Positions 22,771-34,639 of a stretch of 64,000 nucleotides of DNA are shown here, piece by piece. Positions within the stretch are counted from its first letter, which is position 1; the number at the start of each line of letters is the position of its first letter. The notes under the pieces were generated by a model. That model had not been told where the DNA came from. It was given only the letters and a program-made list of their open reading frames with translations, and did no database searches. Position numbers and translations under genes: made by a program. The DNA lies in contig NC_133167.1 in the NCBI RefSeq assembly GCF_040802235.1, forward strand, positions 16,980,501-17,044,500. The letters are read 5' to 3'. This DNA is from Manis javanica. Lineage: Eukaryota; Chordata; Mammalia; Pholidota; Manidae.

Positions 22771-23060
22771 CTAGCTGTGACATCCTGTTGTCCTCTGAGT
22801 CAGAATCAAGAATTTCCTCCTCTGCTTTGGTCTCCCAAACAGGACTCACTCCCCATTCTCATTCTTCACCTTTACCTGCCTCAAACCCTCTCTGGCTCAC
22901 ACACTCTCCACCCTCCCAATCTGGTTGTCCCTCTTGACTCTCTGAGCCCCCACCTCTGGGCAACTGCCCTCCTTCAGACCGCTACCTTGCCTTCTTCTGT
23001 CAACCTCTCGAAATTCCACCTCCTCCGAGCCTTTTTGGACTGATGAGAAGGGACTACTGC
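22771..23060 (+). mobile_element. Probable L2 fragment
   Basis: The pyrimidine-rich text (CTCCCCATTCTCATTCTTCACC, CTGCCTCAAACCCTCTC, CCACCTCCTCCGAGCC) has the character of old L2 3' sequence. Assignment is tentative. Confidence 0.35.
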
Positions 23061-23835
23061 TCCTGCTAACATTAGTCTTTCTAACCTCTTCCCCTCAACA
23101 GCTGCTGGTACATAACAACTTGGCTAAGGGGTGGGCTCCGAGTCCCCAGTCCAAGATGTGCAAGATGGATATGAATGGAATTTTAAAGGACAAGCAGACA
23201 AAATAATCAAACAGATCCATAAAGAATGGCCACATTTCTGTTACAAAAAAGCTGGAGGCAGTAAGGGAAGAGAGAGGGAGGTTATGTTTCTACACGGTGG
23301 AGGCCAAGCATAGGGGATAAGCATAATGAAACCAGAAAGAGTTCATGAAGAAGGTGGGTGTTATGGAAGGGCCATGACTTCCTCCTCCCATCTGCAAATG
23401 TACTTTTCTGGTTGGGTTATGTTTAGTGTCTATAGTCTGTGACTGATTTGTTTATCTGTATGTTGCTTCTCATCTGTCCATTTCCCATGGATGCACATGT
23501 TCCTCTTGGACAGTGATGGCTGTATGAGACTCCAGGAGATGAGAAACCCCTGGAGGCCAAGCCCCTTGTCTCTGTCCATCAGTGGTTATTCCTGAAGGCT
23601 GCTGCTTAATGCAAGAACTGCAGACTTAGACCAAGACCTGGAGGGCCTAGACTAGGGTGTCAGCCTGTGTAGAAAGATGGCCTTGTTGATGAAGACCACA
23701 AATTTCACCTTAGAGATGAGCCTTCACTGACCACCCTGGGAAAATGAAGCCCCATCTTCAAAGAAACATCTTCAAATGATGCTGCTCAGACTCTTTTGCC
23801 CTTTGGTTGTTTTTATCTCCTTCTTGGGGAGGCCA
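23061..23835. other. Intergenic, no gene seen
   Basis: No recognisable exon, RNA gene or repeat boundary. The short frame at 23131-23313 has no similarity I recognise. Confidence 0.45.
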
Positions 23836-23839
23836 CAGT

Positions 23840-23990
23840 CTAGGAGGCAGGAGGCAGCAGCAGGAGTTCTAGTCCACTGCTTATAAACTGTATGACTTGG
23901 GGAAACCATTTAAGCTCTCTGGGCCTCCCTTTTTTCATGTTAAAATGCAGAGATTCTGTATATTTTACTTTTATTGTCAGACAAAAATAA
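23840..23990 (+). mobile_element. MIR SINE fragment
   Basis: GGAGTTCTAGTCCACTGC, then TATAAACTGTATGACTTGGG, AAACCATTTAAGCTCTCTGGG and TTCATGTTAAAATG give MIR in plus orientation. Confidence 0.75.
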
Positions 23991-25960
23991 ATATTAAAGG
24001 AATAAGATAACATCTTGGGGATTGGACTTAAATATGATTCCTAAAGCCTCTTCCAGTTCTATAATTCTGATCCTAAATAAAATCTGTCCTCTGAATCTGT
24101 TTCACTCTAGCTCCAGCCTGTCTGGTTCTCCCTAATCTGTTTCTGCCTAACGGGCTCAGTCTTTGTGTGCACAGCATCAGAGTGAGGCCTGAGCTTCTGC
24201 AGTTCAGCTCAGGAGACAAACTGTGTGTTGGGGTGGAGGGTGGGGATGCTCATACTCTTAGTAATGTAAATCTCCCTAGGTCCTTCCAAGCTTTAAAGGA
24301 GCCCCCTGAAAGGTAGTGAGACCAAGGACAGGATGCCAAGATATGGCCGAGGTCCAGGGTCTCCCCAGTAAACATCAAGGCTGGAGGTCCCACAACTCAA
24401 GATCATTGTATCCCGTATCTCCAAAGGGCCCCTCCAGAGAGGCTGATGACAATAAGGTTCTTCAATAGCCAGGGTGGAGATTCAGCCTGGGCATCTGAAT
24501 GCCTGGATCCTGCTGCCCACCCCCACCCCCACTTCTTTACTGATCCAGTAGCCCCACCCCAGGGTCTCAGCCCCTGAGATATACAAAGGGGGAGGATATG
24601 CACCAGCCTCCCTCTCCTGAGGACCTTATCCCATAGGAGCTAGAGTGGGGAGGAGTAAGTCCCTGAAAGGCAGTGGAGGGAGCAGAGCCCCTCAGGTGAC
24701 AGTGGAGAATGGGGAAAGGGAATGAGCAGAGAGAAGAGATGAATCTGACCAAGGAGGTGCTGCTAGCTGCCATGAGGGAGGCCCTGCATTCCCATCTCTT
24801 TCCCATTCCAGCAGGCCCCTTGCTGGAAAGCCTTAACTGAGGAGCCCAGATATAGGTTTTTTAGAACAGAGAATAGGGTTAATAAGCACAGCTGAGGAAG
24901 AGGCACCCCACAGTGAGGAGAGAAAGGACTGATGCTGAGATGTTGGAGGGCCCAGAATTAAGAGTCAGGAAAGGACAAGAGTGAGCTGGGGACTGACATA
25001 AGCTCTGCTTCTTCCTTAATAAAACCTCAGTCCCTCTTGGAGGTTACCAATGCCTGTCCCCCCTCATCCTCATCCCTGAATCTTCTCTCCCCAACTCCCT
25101 GGCTCCTGCCTTCACCACCCTTTGCTGTCCCCTGAGAACATGTCTCTGCCCATTCCTTCCAGAACCCTCCAGCAGCTTTATTTCTCAGTTCACTTCCTGT
25201 TTCCATCAAGCCCTTTTTCTGACTCTTCTCTTTTGCCCACCTCCCATGTGACCCCCCCAACTCCATCTCCTCCCTGCCCCTGTTGGCGCCCAGCATAGCG
25301 CTCCAGATGTAGGAGCAGATCAAGAAGGGCGGGGGTGGTGGCTGTTGCTTTTCTGGGATATTCTTAGTCTGTCTGGGGGTTGGAGCTGGAATCAGCGTTT
25401 CCATCTCAACCAGGCAGGTGGCTGCAGGGAAGCTGCGGCTGTGACTGGGTCTTCATCTAGTTTCATGTCCCTTTCCCTGTCTCTGTGCTGTATGTCTCAA
25501 TTCCACTCTGCAAACATAGACCCTCTGTGAATTCTGCCTTCCCACCCCTGCACCCTGGGAAAGGGGATTCCCTCTGTCCTGGCTTAGCCCCAGTGAGGTC
25601 TGAAAACATTGCTTTTAGAGAGTTTTGGGGAAAGAGAAAGGCCTTTGAGAACTCTAGCTCAGGTCTTTCCTGGATCCGCACACAGCCCTCGCCTCTCTGC
25701 CCTAATGCCCACTTTCATCTGCCCCAACAATTCTTGTAAGGTACTTAGTCCTTAGACTCTAGCCATGACTGTGACGGCCTTCCTTATCTTGACTTGCAGG
25801 AATTACTCAGGAACCCTAATTCCTGGAGCTGCCTCCTGAGGGGGGTCTGAGCCCTGGGGTTCAGTCCTCCTTTGGGATTGGAAAAAGGGAACACTGGCCC
25901 TGGTCCTTTCGTCAACAGAGAGGGGGAGGAAGGAAGAGATTTGACTCATTCACAATAGTA
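23991..25960. other. Intergenic, no gene seen
   Basis: Intermediate GC and repeat-poor. It includes purine/pyrimidine-skewed stretches (25050-25290 C/T-rich) that create frames such as 25027-25404 minus, without domains. It could host unannotated enhancers but shows no motif cluster I trust. Confidence 0.45.
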
Positions 25961-25964
25961 CAGA

Positions 25965-26260
25965 AAATGTTTGTCACCTTGAAAAAGACAGAGTGTGGAG
26001 GTTCCTATGTAGGTTCCAGAGTCATGCAGGTCTGGGTGAATTCAAATCTACCCCATCCCCCACTTATGAGCTGGGGGACTTAGGGTAAGTTTTTAAATTC
26101 TTCTGAGGTCTATAAAAGTGGACCACCGTAGGGCTGCTATAAGATTTTATTGAATCTCATTATGTTTCACATGCTTGTCAATTGCATGTGCATGGTGCTT
26201 GGTGTTCAGAAAATGTAGTTATTACAAGTTATATTGTCATCATTATTTTTACAGAGCAGG
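25965..26260 (+). mobile_element. MIR SINE (long copy)
   Basis: CCAGAGTCATGCAGGTCTGGG, CTTATGAGCTGGGGGACTTAGGG, TAAATTCTTCTGAGGTC, the TAGGGCTGCTATAAGATT region and a GTTATTACAAGTTAT 3' end follow MIR order in plus orientation, with a diverged centre. Confidence 0.7.
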
Positions 26261-26499
26261 AAAGGTTTGCTTGACCTGTACCATTAGCATTTTTTTCTCA
26301 TTAGAATATTACTCACTGAAGAGCTAGGGTGGTACTATCATTTCTTTTCATTTGTTTTTTGAGACTCAGATCTATAGCTGTCCTTTCTTCTTGGCTACAG
26401 TGCTGGCAGCTATTGCTACTCAAGCTGTTCCTGGGGGATTGTTTGACTTGATTCCTGAGGTTACAGAGACCTGACAGTATATCAGGTACTGGTCCCCTT

Positions 26500-27440
26500 C
26501 TCTGGTCCACTGCACGCCTCACTGATTTTGCGAACTTCTGTATACCTGGTATGTGCCAGGCACCATGTGGGCCCATGTTCTGATTGTGCTTTTCAGTGCT
26601 TACTATTCATCCCACACCCTTCTGTCTCTGTAATGCTCCAGAGACTCCACGTAGAGTCAGGTCTACTTTTTAAGGGCTTTGAGATAAAGTTCTGCAAAAT
26701 TAGAAAAGCCATATCAGCAAATACTATTTGAGACACTGTAGCCTACAAGGTACCAAGCTAGGTGCTGGGAACACAAAATAGTGTGAGGTAGGGACCCAGT
26801 CTTCAAAGATGTACAACAGAGATGTTGAAAATATGAAAAAAAATAATAAATAGTAGTAAATTGATTCATGTCCTATGATCAGTTACAGGGGATGGGACTG
26901 GACGACTTGGCTAACCCTGTCCATTTCCCTCCACCTCCCACCATTACAGCCAATCCCATCTCCAGCCTGTCCTCAATTCTCACGCATGAACACGCACTGG
27001 CAGGGAATTAAGAACAATTTTTAACAGAGGTCCAGTTCCTCCACCTGGTATTGTGTCCTCTCCTGCTCATGGCCTTTCCTATGATGATAAGCACCTTTCC
27101 CAAGGCACAGCCAGGACTCAGCAACTCCCTGCTCAGAGTCACAGATTCCTGCCTTCTGAGCATGAGGGTTAATGAGAACTACTTGTGTTGAGATCCCTGG
27201 TGGGCCCACTTACTGGCCCAACATCTTAGTCAGATAGGAGCCACTTCTGTTTATCGACCAGGATTAGGGAGAGGTGGGCATGGGCTTTGAAATAAGTTAA
27301 TTAATGTATACTAATCTCAAAATATACAGACAATCCTTTATTTTGACCTCCTTTGAGTAAAAAGGTGACTCTAATTTTATAAGCTAGAGCCCCATATATA
27401 CTCACTTTTGAAGTTAAGAAGATTGTCCACTAGATTAATT
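26500..27440. other. Intergenic with small MIR/L2-type scraps
   Basis: Scraps such as GTATGTGCCAGGCACCATG (26550) and AAGCTAGGTGCTGGGAACAC (26755) are ends of ancient repeats. No gene or island is seen. Confidence 0.45.
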
Positions 27441-27444
27441 AGTG

Positions 27445-27580
27445 GTTCCTAAACTACTCTGCTCAGCAAAACCACCTGGGGGACCTTTATAAAAATACAA
27501 TTTCTGGGCTCTACCTCAGACCCATGGAATCATTTCTCCAGGTGGGCTCAAGGCGGCATCTTTAACATTTTCAACTATTA
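27445..27580 (+). mobile_element. MER5-like hAT-Charlie MITE fragment
   Basis: GGTTCCTAAACTACTCTGCTC, AACCACCTGGGGGACCTTTATAAAAATACA, TGGGCTCTACCTCAGACCC and GGAATCATTTCTCCAGG track the MER5A/B body (a non-autonomous hAT-Charlie element) in plus orientation. Confidence 0.65.
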
Positions 27581-28403
27581 GAAAATGTTAAGAGAGAAAA
27601 GAAAACTCTGGGAGATGGCTAGATCCCTCCGGTTCTTTTTGTTGAGCACTGCAGTTGCTGCTGGCCAAGCAGCCAGCCTCCTTGTGTTATGAATACCCTC
27701 GTTTGCCTTTGGGGAACCTCTTCTCCCACACTCCCAATCCATGTGGTTTATATGGGGCTAACCCCTCTCTACATTCCAATGGTAGGTTTCAGACATGGCC
27801 CTGACCAGCTACCGTTCTGTCACAATTGCTCAGGGATGGACTGGTGACCCAAACCAGTCCAGTGAGACTCTATTCTTAGAGTTTCACCAGAACTATTAGG
27901 AATGAGATGCTTTCTATCCTCTGAGGCTGCTAAATTGGTGGGATGAAGCCTGGAGATGCTGGGGACTCTCTTGCCTCCACATGGAGAGAGGTCATCCGAA
28001 CTAATGCACAAGAAAACAGTCAGCAGTTGGAGAGAGAGATTCCTGATGTAATTTTTGCCTCTGGAGCCAGCTGGGCCTGATGCAGGTATGTAAATATAAA
28101 CCCCCCCCCACACACACACACTTTTTCTTAATCTTAAGGTGATTTGAGTTGCAAATCTAATATTTGCAAGCAAAAAAATATATAGACTAATAGAACTGGA
28201 AATTTACCTTTGGAGATGTGTCAGTCATTTCATAGAAGTAAATGTTTGGTCTTAAGGACTGAGGAGGGCAATCTTTTACCATCAGTTGTCAGTGAAAGAC
28301 TGAATCTGGAAGAGGCCCTGTTGACCACAGCCTGGGTTCTGACCCCAAGGCCTATTTCCTGCTAGATTCCTCCAACCTTCCTGTCCAAACTGTCAGGTCT
28401 CCA

Positions 28404-28680
28404 TCAGGTGAAGTGGTTGGAGTTCTTTATCAAGTCCCAGTGATCCTTCCTCGAAGTAAAAGCCTTGAGACAGGAAAGCCATTTCTCTACAGCCTGCACT
28501 ATTGTCAAGTCTTCTTTCTGGGCTGCTGCCAGGTTGCATTCCTTAGGTATCAGCTTTCTGCTCAAATAAGAAATTTGATGCTTACCTACCATCATGCTTC
28601 TTAATCAAGTTTGCCCCCAGCCAGTGTTAAGAAGCAGCTGTGGCTGCACAGAACCATTTGTTATTATCAGGGCCATTAGC
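28404..28680 (-). pseudogene. Decayed Ty3/gypsy-like pol RNase H relic
   Basis: The minus-strand frame 28595-28404 encodes a segment with SYLSRKLIPKE, then QKEDLTIVQAVEKW and a KDHW block. This is the central pattern of the RNase H domain of Ty3/gypsy-type pol, with the mid-domain Glu retained. Just upstream, in another minus frame (about 28667-28600), an ATAAS...GAN...KKHDGR pattern occupies the place of the family's TDAS...GA motif. That piece has an in-frame stop and a frameshift before the next one, and the usual first catalytic Asp is not visible. It is therefore a dead, ancient element copy, perhaps of the MamGyp class. I saw no flanking RT or integrase on the same strand. Chance similarity cannot be fully excluded. 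Confidence 0.6.
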
Positions 28681-28974
28681 CCAGTGTCTCCGGATCCAAG
28701 GGTTGGGAGGGGGGGTAGGTATTTGAGCTTTAAGCTGCCTCTGGGTTCTTGTCCAAGAGTCCATAACTCCTTATCTGACTTGTCTTTAGGTAGCTCTCTC
28801 AGAGGAGTCTCAGCTCCTGAGATATACAAACCAAAATTTTCAGTTACAACATGCTCAACTTCTTTTTTTACTCTTTTTAAATTTCAAAGCTATTTACTTT
28901 CAAGTATTTGCAGATTATTCTGTAATGGGACACTATTTTCCTACCCTACTCTATGGTCCAAATACACAATCTTG

Positions 28975-29300
28975 ATGGTGATTCATTGGGTACTTGGCTG
29001 TCCATTCATAATTCATCTTCCCATTCATTCATTCACTCAACACAAATTTGAGTGTGCAAGAAATTTTTCCTTTCTTTCTTTTGGGGTGTTAAATGAAATT
29101 TCTCACTTCATTCACTCTCTTGGTGAAATTCATCCATATGTTGATGACATTCATGTTTATATCTTCAGTCCAGAGCTCTAAATATCAGACTACTTGAGAT
29201 CTCCACTTGGATATATAGGCATCTCCATGTGTCAAAATGGCATTCTCCTACTAACCACAGTATAACCACCAAAATCATGATATTAACTTTGAGACATTAC
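28975..29300 (+). mobile_element. L2/CR1-type LINE reverse-transcriptase relic
   Basis: A plus-strand frame ending at 29181 includes HPYVDDIHVYIFSPEL, matching the catalytic Y-x-D-D block of L2/CR1 reverse transcriptases. Downstream DNA (ATCAGACTACTTGAGATCTCCACTTGG) is the normal continuation of that L2 region. It is heavily decayed. Confidence 0.7.
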
Positions 29301-29900
29301 TACTAAATAATCTACACCTTATTCAGATATCACCAACTGTCCCAGTAATTCCAGGAATTAATCCAGGATCCCACATTACATTTAGCTGTTATGTCTATTC
29401 ACAAGTGATTTTTAACCTTGATTATTTGTTTAAGGTGGTATCTACCAGCTTCTCGACTGTAAAGTTACTCTTCTTCCCTTGGCAAGATAATTTGAAATTA
29501 TGTAAATATCCCATTCCCCATGAATTTTTAATTAATTAATAAGGATTCATGAATTTCTATTTCATTCAATGTGTTAGAACTTTCATTTATTTTGATGTTC
29601 AAATTGTCCCAGATTTGGCCAGTGGGAGCCCCTTCAAGCTAGTTTATATATCATTTTGACAGAATGGATATAATTCTTTGAGCACTTGGCACAACAAGAT
29701 ATTCCAGGCTTATCTTGTACTTTTCCTGCCTCAAGCCTGTAATCAACCATTTCTCCAAGGGTCTCCAGTTCCTTTTAGCAAATAAAGGCATTTAGAAGCC
29801 AAGATCCAGATGGTAAATACGCTCACTGCTGTTGGAATATGGCTCCTCCTAGACTTTCTCAGTGAACAGAGCTAAGAAATACATGCATGTATACACACAC
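29301..29900 (-). mobile_element. Old L1 fragments
   Basis: CAGATATCACCAACTGTCCC, CAGGATCCCACATTACATTTAGC and the surrounding T-rich text resemble antisense L1M 3' sequence, and the piece continues to about 29900. Boundaries are uncertain. Confidence 0.45.
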
Positions 29901-29910
29901 ACACACACAC
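29893..29910. repeat. (CA)n microsatellite
   Basis: Short pure ACAC tract of about 9 units. Confidence 0.85.
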
Positions 29911-30490
29911 TTTTATATTCTGTGTATATTGAGAAGTTCAAATTTACACTAATGCCTCCAATTCTAACCCAATGATCCAGCATTCATTCTAGTTGTACCT
30001 CTTTCTATATTTATAACTTCTCTCTCCAACAGTGAGAAACTTGGTTGCCATTTTCCCCAGTATATTTCCTGACTATCTGTCCCTTTGTATGTTACCAATG
30101 TCCTGTCACCCACACATTCCTTCTCCACAAATCTTCTATAAATGTTCTTCTAACTCCACCTGGGCTCTGTTACCCTTATGTGAAAGCTCTCTTTATTCTT
30201 CTTGGGGTCTACAACCTGGTACCATGTGTGGATATTTTCCTCACACTATTAGGGCACCAACAACCATGCTAAGCTGCCTAACATGTAGATGCCTCCCTCC
30301 TCAGTCTTCCCGGGCTCTGACACCCTATGTGGTACCTCGCTTCCATGGGATTGCCCTTCTCACCCTATTCAGGTGCCTATACTTCAGGCCAGGTCACTCT
30401 CCTAAGATGTCCTCCTCACTCCCAACCTGGGCTTGACACTTGTGCAAGGCCACTCCACATCATGTATTCTAATTACTAGTGAACTCCTGT
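29911..30490. other. Intergenic, no gene seen
   Basis: Two overlapping plus-strand frames (30032-30436 and 30045-30272) have no known similarity. No exon signals of note. Confidence 0.4.
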
Positions 30491-30494
30491 AAGA

Positions 30495-32440
30495 TTTCCT
30501 TCTCATGTTAAGACCAAAACAAGAATGTCACTATTATCACTTCTATTTAACCTTATACTAGAGAACTGAAAAGAAATAAAAGGTATAAGGATGAAAAGAA
30601 AAAAATAAAACTGTTCATTATTCAGAAACTATATAATTGTGCATGAAGAAAATAAAAAAAGAATGTACAGAATTAACAAGAGTATCAAGTTCACCAGATA
30701 TAAGGGTAAATATTAAAAAACCAAAAATTGTATTTTTATATGCAAGCATTAACAATTTTGAATTGGAAATTTTAAGATTGTCATTTATAATAGCATCAAA
30801 AATTTTCAAATACCTGGGAATAAATCTAATGAAAAATATTCAAGATTCTACACGCAAAACTGGGAAATATCACTGAAAAAAATTATAGAAAGCCTAAGTA
30901 AATGAAGGGAAAAAACATGTTAATGGATTTAAGTTTCAATAATGTGTCCATTTTCTACTAATTTATCAATAAATTTAATGCAATCCCAATAAAAATTCCA
31001 GTAGATGTTTCAGTGGAAATTGGCAGGCTGATTCTAACATTTATATGGAAATCAAAGAGTCAAAAAGGCAAAGACGACTAACAGTTACCAAAGGGAAAGG
31101 GACTGGGGAGGATGGGTGGGAAGGGAGGGGTAAGGGGGAAAAAGGGGCGTTATGATTAGCAGACATAATGTAGGGGGGGTGGGCACAAGGAGGATTGTAC
31201 AACACAGAGAAGACAAGTAGTGATTCTGTAGCATCTTACTATGCTGATGGACAGTGACTGTAATGGGGTATGTGGTGGGGACTTGATGATGGGGGGAGTC
31301 TAGTAATCATAATGTTGCTCATGTAATTGTAGATTAATGATATCAAAAAAAAAGAAGTCTTTGAAACACAACTCCACTTAGCAAAAAAAAAAAAAAAGGC
31401 AAAGACAATATTAAAGTAAGAAAAATTGGAAGGCTTACCTATCTACCAAATAACCAGATATCAAGACTGACCACAAATCTGTAAAAACTAAAACATGGTA
31501 TTGGTGCAAAGATAGACAAATGGGCTTATTAACTTCATGAACAGATTACCAAATTTATGGTCTCTTGATTTATGATAAAGGCGCTATTCTAATGCCCTTG
31601 GGGAAAGGATGATTTTTTTTTTCAGTAATTGTGCTGGAGCAAAGGTAAATAAATCTTAGCCTCTACCTCACATCATACATGAAATTTTTAAATTCCATAT
31701 GGATCATAGACTGAATTAAATAAAGCTTCTTGATAACACAGGAAAATATTTTCATGACTTAGAGTAGGCAAAAATTTCTTACATAAAAAATAACATTAAC
31801 TATATGAAAAAAATCATTAACTATATGAAAAATTAACAATAAATTGGACTCCACTGAAATTGAAAACTTCTGTTTATCAAAAGTCATTGAGAGAGTGAAA
31901 AGGAAACCCAGAGATTGAGAGAAGAAATATTATATGTCTGCCAAAGGATGTAAATATGAAATATAAAAAGAACCACAGAATTATAAAAAAGATAAATCAG
32001 AAAGACAACTCAATTTTTTAAATGTGTAAAATACTTGAACAGGTGTTTTATAAGTGGAAACTCTAAATGGGTATTAAACTTTTGAAAAGGTGAAAACCTC
32101 TTTAGACATGAGGAAAAATGTAAATTAAAACCACAGTGAAATTCTACTACAACTTATCAAATTGGCTAAAATGAAAAAGGCAGCAAATGTTAAGTGTTGA
32201 TAAGAATATGAGCACCAGGAAATTTTATACACTGCTAGTTTGAGTGTAAATTAATATAAGCACTGTGGAAAACACTCTTGCAGCATCTACTAAAGCTGAA
32301 CATATGTATACATATGTATATCCTATGACTCACTATTTTCACTACTAGGTTTATATAGAAATGCACATACATTCACCATAAGATATACATTAGGATGTGC
32401 TTAGCAGAGATATTGAAATAGCCCCATACTGGAAGCTACC
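30495..32440 (+). mobile_element. Old L1 ORF2-3' region, host of a younger L1
   Basis: Decayed plus-strand L1: ATACCTGGGAATAAATCTAATG, CAATAAAAATTCCAGTAGATG, ATTCTAACATTTATATGGAA, then (after the nested insertion) AAAAACTAAAACATGGTATTGG and AGCACTGTGGAAAACA. The element is split at 31062-31405 by a younger L1 3' end, shown by the duplicated target site. Confidence 0.8.
31076..31391 (+). mobile_element. Young 5'-truncated L1 with probable 3' transduction
   Basis: This is an L1 3' UTR fragment closely matching the 3' end of the copy at 33375-34604. It is bounded by a 14-bp target duplication AAAAAGGCAAAGAC (31062-31075 and 31392-31405). After the element's own end (ATTAATGATATC plus a 9-A tract, 31345-31353) come 29 bases of unrelated DNA (31354-31382). 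A second, longer A tract then runs to the duplicated target. Two A tracts separated by foreign DNA, all inside one target duplication, are the signature of L1 3' transduction. Confidence 0.8.
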
Positions 32441-32444
32441 CTAA

Positions 32445-32770
32445 TGCCCAATATATTAATTATTTCATACTGCATTAAAAAATAACCCCAAAACTTGGTG
32501 GTTTAAAATGAAAAACATTTATTGTCTCACAGTCTCTGAGGTCAGGAATTTGGGTGTAGCTTAGCTGGATGGTTCTGGTTCAGGGTCTCTCATGAGGCTA
32601 CAATGAAGGTTACAAGGAGGGAACTACAGTCATTTGGAGATTTAACTGCAGCTGGTGGACCCATACTCAAGCTCATTCCGGTGGCTGTTGGCAGGAGTCC
32701 TCAGTTCTCACTGGGAGTTGCTCTGAGGCTTCATTGTGTATGCCTCCCATAGTATTCATTCTGTTCTCTT
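32445..32770 (-). mobile_element. Ancient LTR-like element (MaLR type)
   Basis: AACCCCAAAACTTGGTGGTTTAAAATG, then CAGTCTCTGAGGTCAGGAATTTGGG, TAGCTTAGCTGGATGG and GGTTCAGGGTCTCTCATGAGG are a common ancient mammalian LTR-type repeat, seen again at 53085-53330. Family name and orientation are from memory of consensus text. Confidence 0.5.
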
Positions 32771-33361
32771 GCCTTGATTTTCTTCTTCAAAGATTTCTAT
32801 TTACTGTATGTTGAGTCTTACTTGCCTATCTTCAATAGTCATAATTTTCTTTCTTTGAATCCTTTTCATCTCTTTAAAAATTTCATGTCAGTTTCTAATG
32901 TTTTCTTCCTTTTACCTTCTATTTCTCTTAAATTATCTCCTGTGCTAATTCACACTAGTGTTTTTCCAACTTAGCCTTTCCTTCTTAAAGTACTATTTCT
33001 TTCATTTCTATTTCTTTTCTGAGTTCTGTCACTCATTTCAGAGTGCCTCTTTGATTTATGTTGTGCTTTTATGTCTCATATTATGTTTAATGTCTTTTCT
33101 AAATAGTTAAGGTTATAATTTCTATCTGCTCTGTGGGCATGTTTTCTGGCATGCTTTTCTTTGCCTGTAGGTATTACTATGGTTCTGTGTCTTATTTTCT
33201 TAAAACTATGTAATTGATTTGGATATAATACTTTTCTGTAGCTTATTTTTATATGAAATTAATTTTTCTAAACTATTAGAGGGGAGTGTGGAACTCCCTT
33301 CACAGAGTTCCCTTTTCTTTATTCTCATGTAGTAATAAAAAAATATGGCAGTATGCTTTCT

Positions 33362-34617
33362 AAGATTTCTTGGTAGAAAAAAACATAGGCAAAAATCTGA
33401 TGGACATACACATGAGTGACTTCTTCATGAACATATCTCCCTGGGCAAGGGAAACAAAGGCAAAAATGAACAAGTGGGACTATATCAAGCTAAAAAGCTT
33501 CTGTACAGCAAAGGACACCATCAATAGAACAAAAACATATCCTATAGTATGGGAGAATATATTTATAAATGACAGATCCAATAAAGGATTGACATCCAAA
33601 ATATATAAAGAGCTCACACACCTCAACAAACAAAAAGCAAATAATCCAATTAAAAAATGGGCAGAGGAGCTGAACAGACAGTTCTCTAAAGAAGAAATCC
33701 AGATGGCCAACAGGCACATGAAAAGCTCCACATCGCATCTCATCAGAGAAATGCAAATTAAAACCACAATGAGATATCACCTCACACCAGTAAGGATTGC
33801 CATCATCGAAAAGACAACAACAAATGTTGGCGAGGGTGTGGACAAAGGGGAACCCTCCTACACTGCTGGTGGGAATGTAAATTAGTTCAACCATGTGGAA
33901 AGCAGTATGGAGGTTCCTCAGAATGCTCAAAATAGAAATACCTTTTGACCCAGGAATTCCACTTCTAGGAATTTACCCTAAGAATGCAGCACTCCAGTTT
34001 GAAAAAGACAGATGCACCCCTATGTTTATCGCTGCACTATTTACAATAGCCAAGATATGAAAGCAACCTAAATGTCCATCAGTAGATGAATGGATAAAGA
34101 AGAGGTGGTACATATACACAATGGAATATTACCCAGCCATAAGAAAAAAACAGATCCTACCATTTGCAACAGCATGGATGGAGCTAGAGACTATTATGCT
34201 CAGTGAAATAAGCCAGGCAGAGAAAGGCAAGTACCAAATGATTTCACTCATATGTGGAGTATAAGAACAAAGGAAAACTGAAGGAACAAAACAGCAGCAG
34301 AATCACAGAACCCAAGAATGGACTAATAGTTACCAGAGGGAAAGGGACTGGGGAGGATGGGTGGGAAGGGAGGGATAAGGGCGGGGAAAAAGAAAGAGGG
34401 CATTACAATTAGCATGTATAGTGCGTGGGGGGCACAGGGAGGACTGTGCAACTCAGAGAAGACAAGTAGTGATTTTACAGCATCTTACTACACAGATGGA
34501 CAGTGACTGTGAAGGGGTATGTGGGGGGGACTTGGTGAAGGGGGGAACCTAGTAAATATAATGTTCTTTCTGTAATTGTAGATTAATGATACCAAAAAAA
34601 AAAAAAGATTTCTTGGT
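33362..34617 (+). mobile_element. Young 5'-truncated L1 insertion with intact target duplication
   Basis: An L1 insertion of about 1.23 kb (body 33375-34604) flanked by a perfect 13-bp target duplication AAGATTTCTTGGT (33362-33374 and 34605-34617). It ends in a 3' UTR (GTAATTGTAGATTAATGATACC) and a poly(A) tract. The 5' part carries the C-terminal portion of L1 ORF2 as an open frame from 33370 to 33885, with [14 protein letters not shown]-type text, and is then interrupted. It is not autonomous because everything upstream is missing. Preserved ends and near identity to the 31 kb copy indicate a lineage-specific family. Confidence 0.9.
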
Positions 34618-34639
34618 TCTGCTCCCCTCTCCATTTTTC

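Noticed and set aside
29101-29181. YVDD-containing frame as part of the gypsy relic
   Set aside because: It is on the opposite strand and its neighbours match L2/CR1 reverse transcriptase, so it is a separate fossil.
33370-33885. 171-codon frame as a possible host gene
   Set aside because: It is the C-terminal piece of L1 ORF2 inside a 5'-truncated insertion with target-site duplications. The same applies to 37270-38237.
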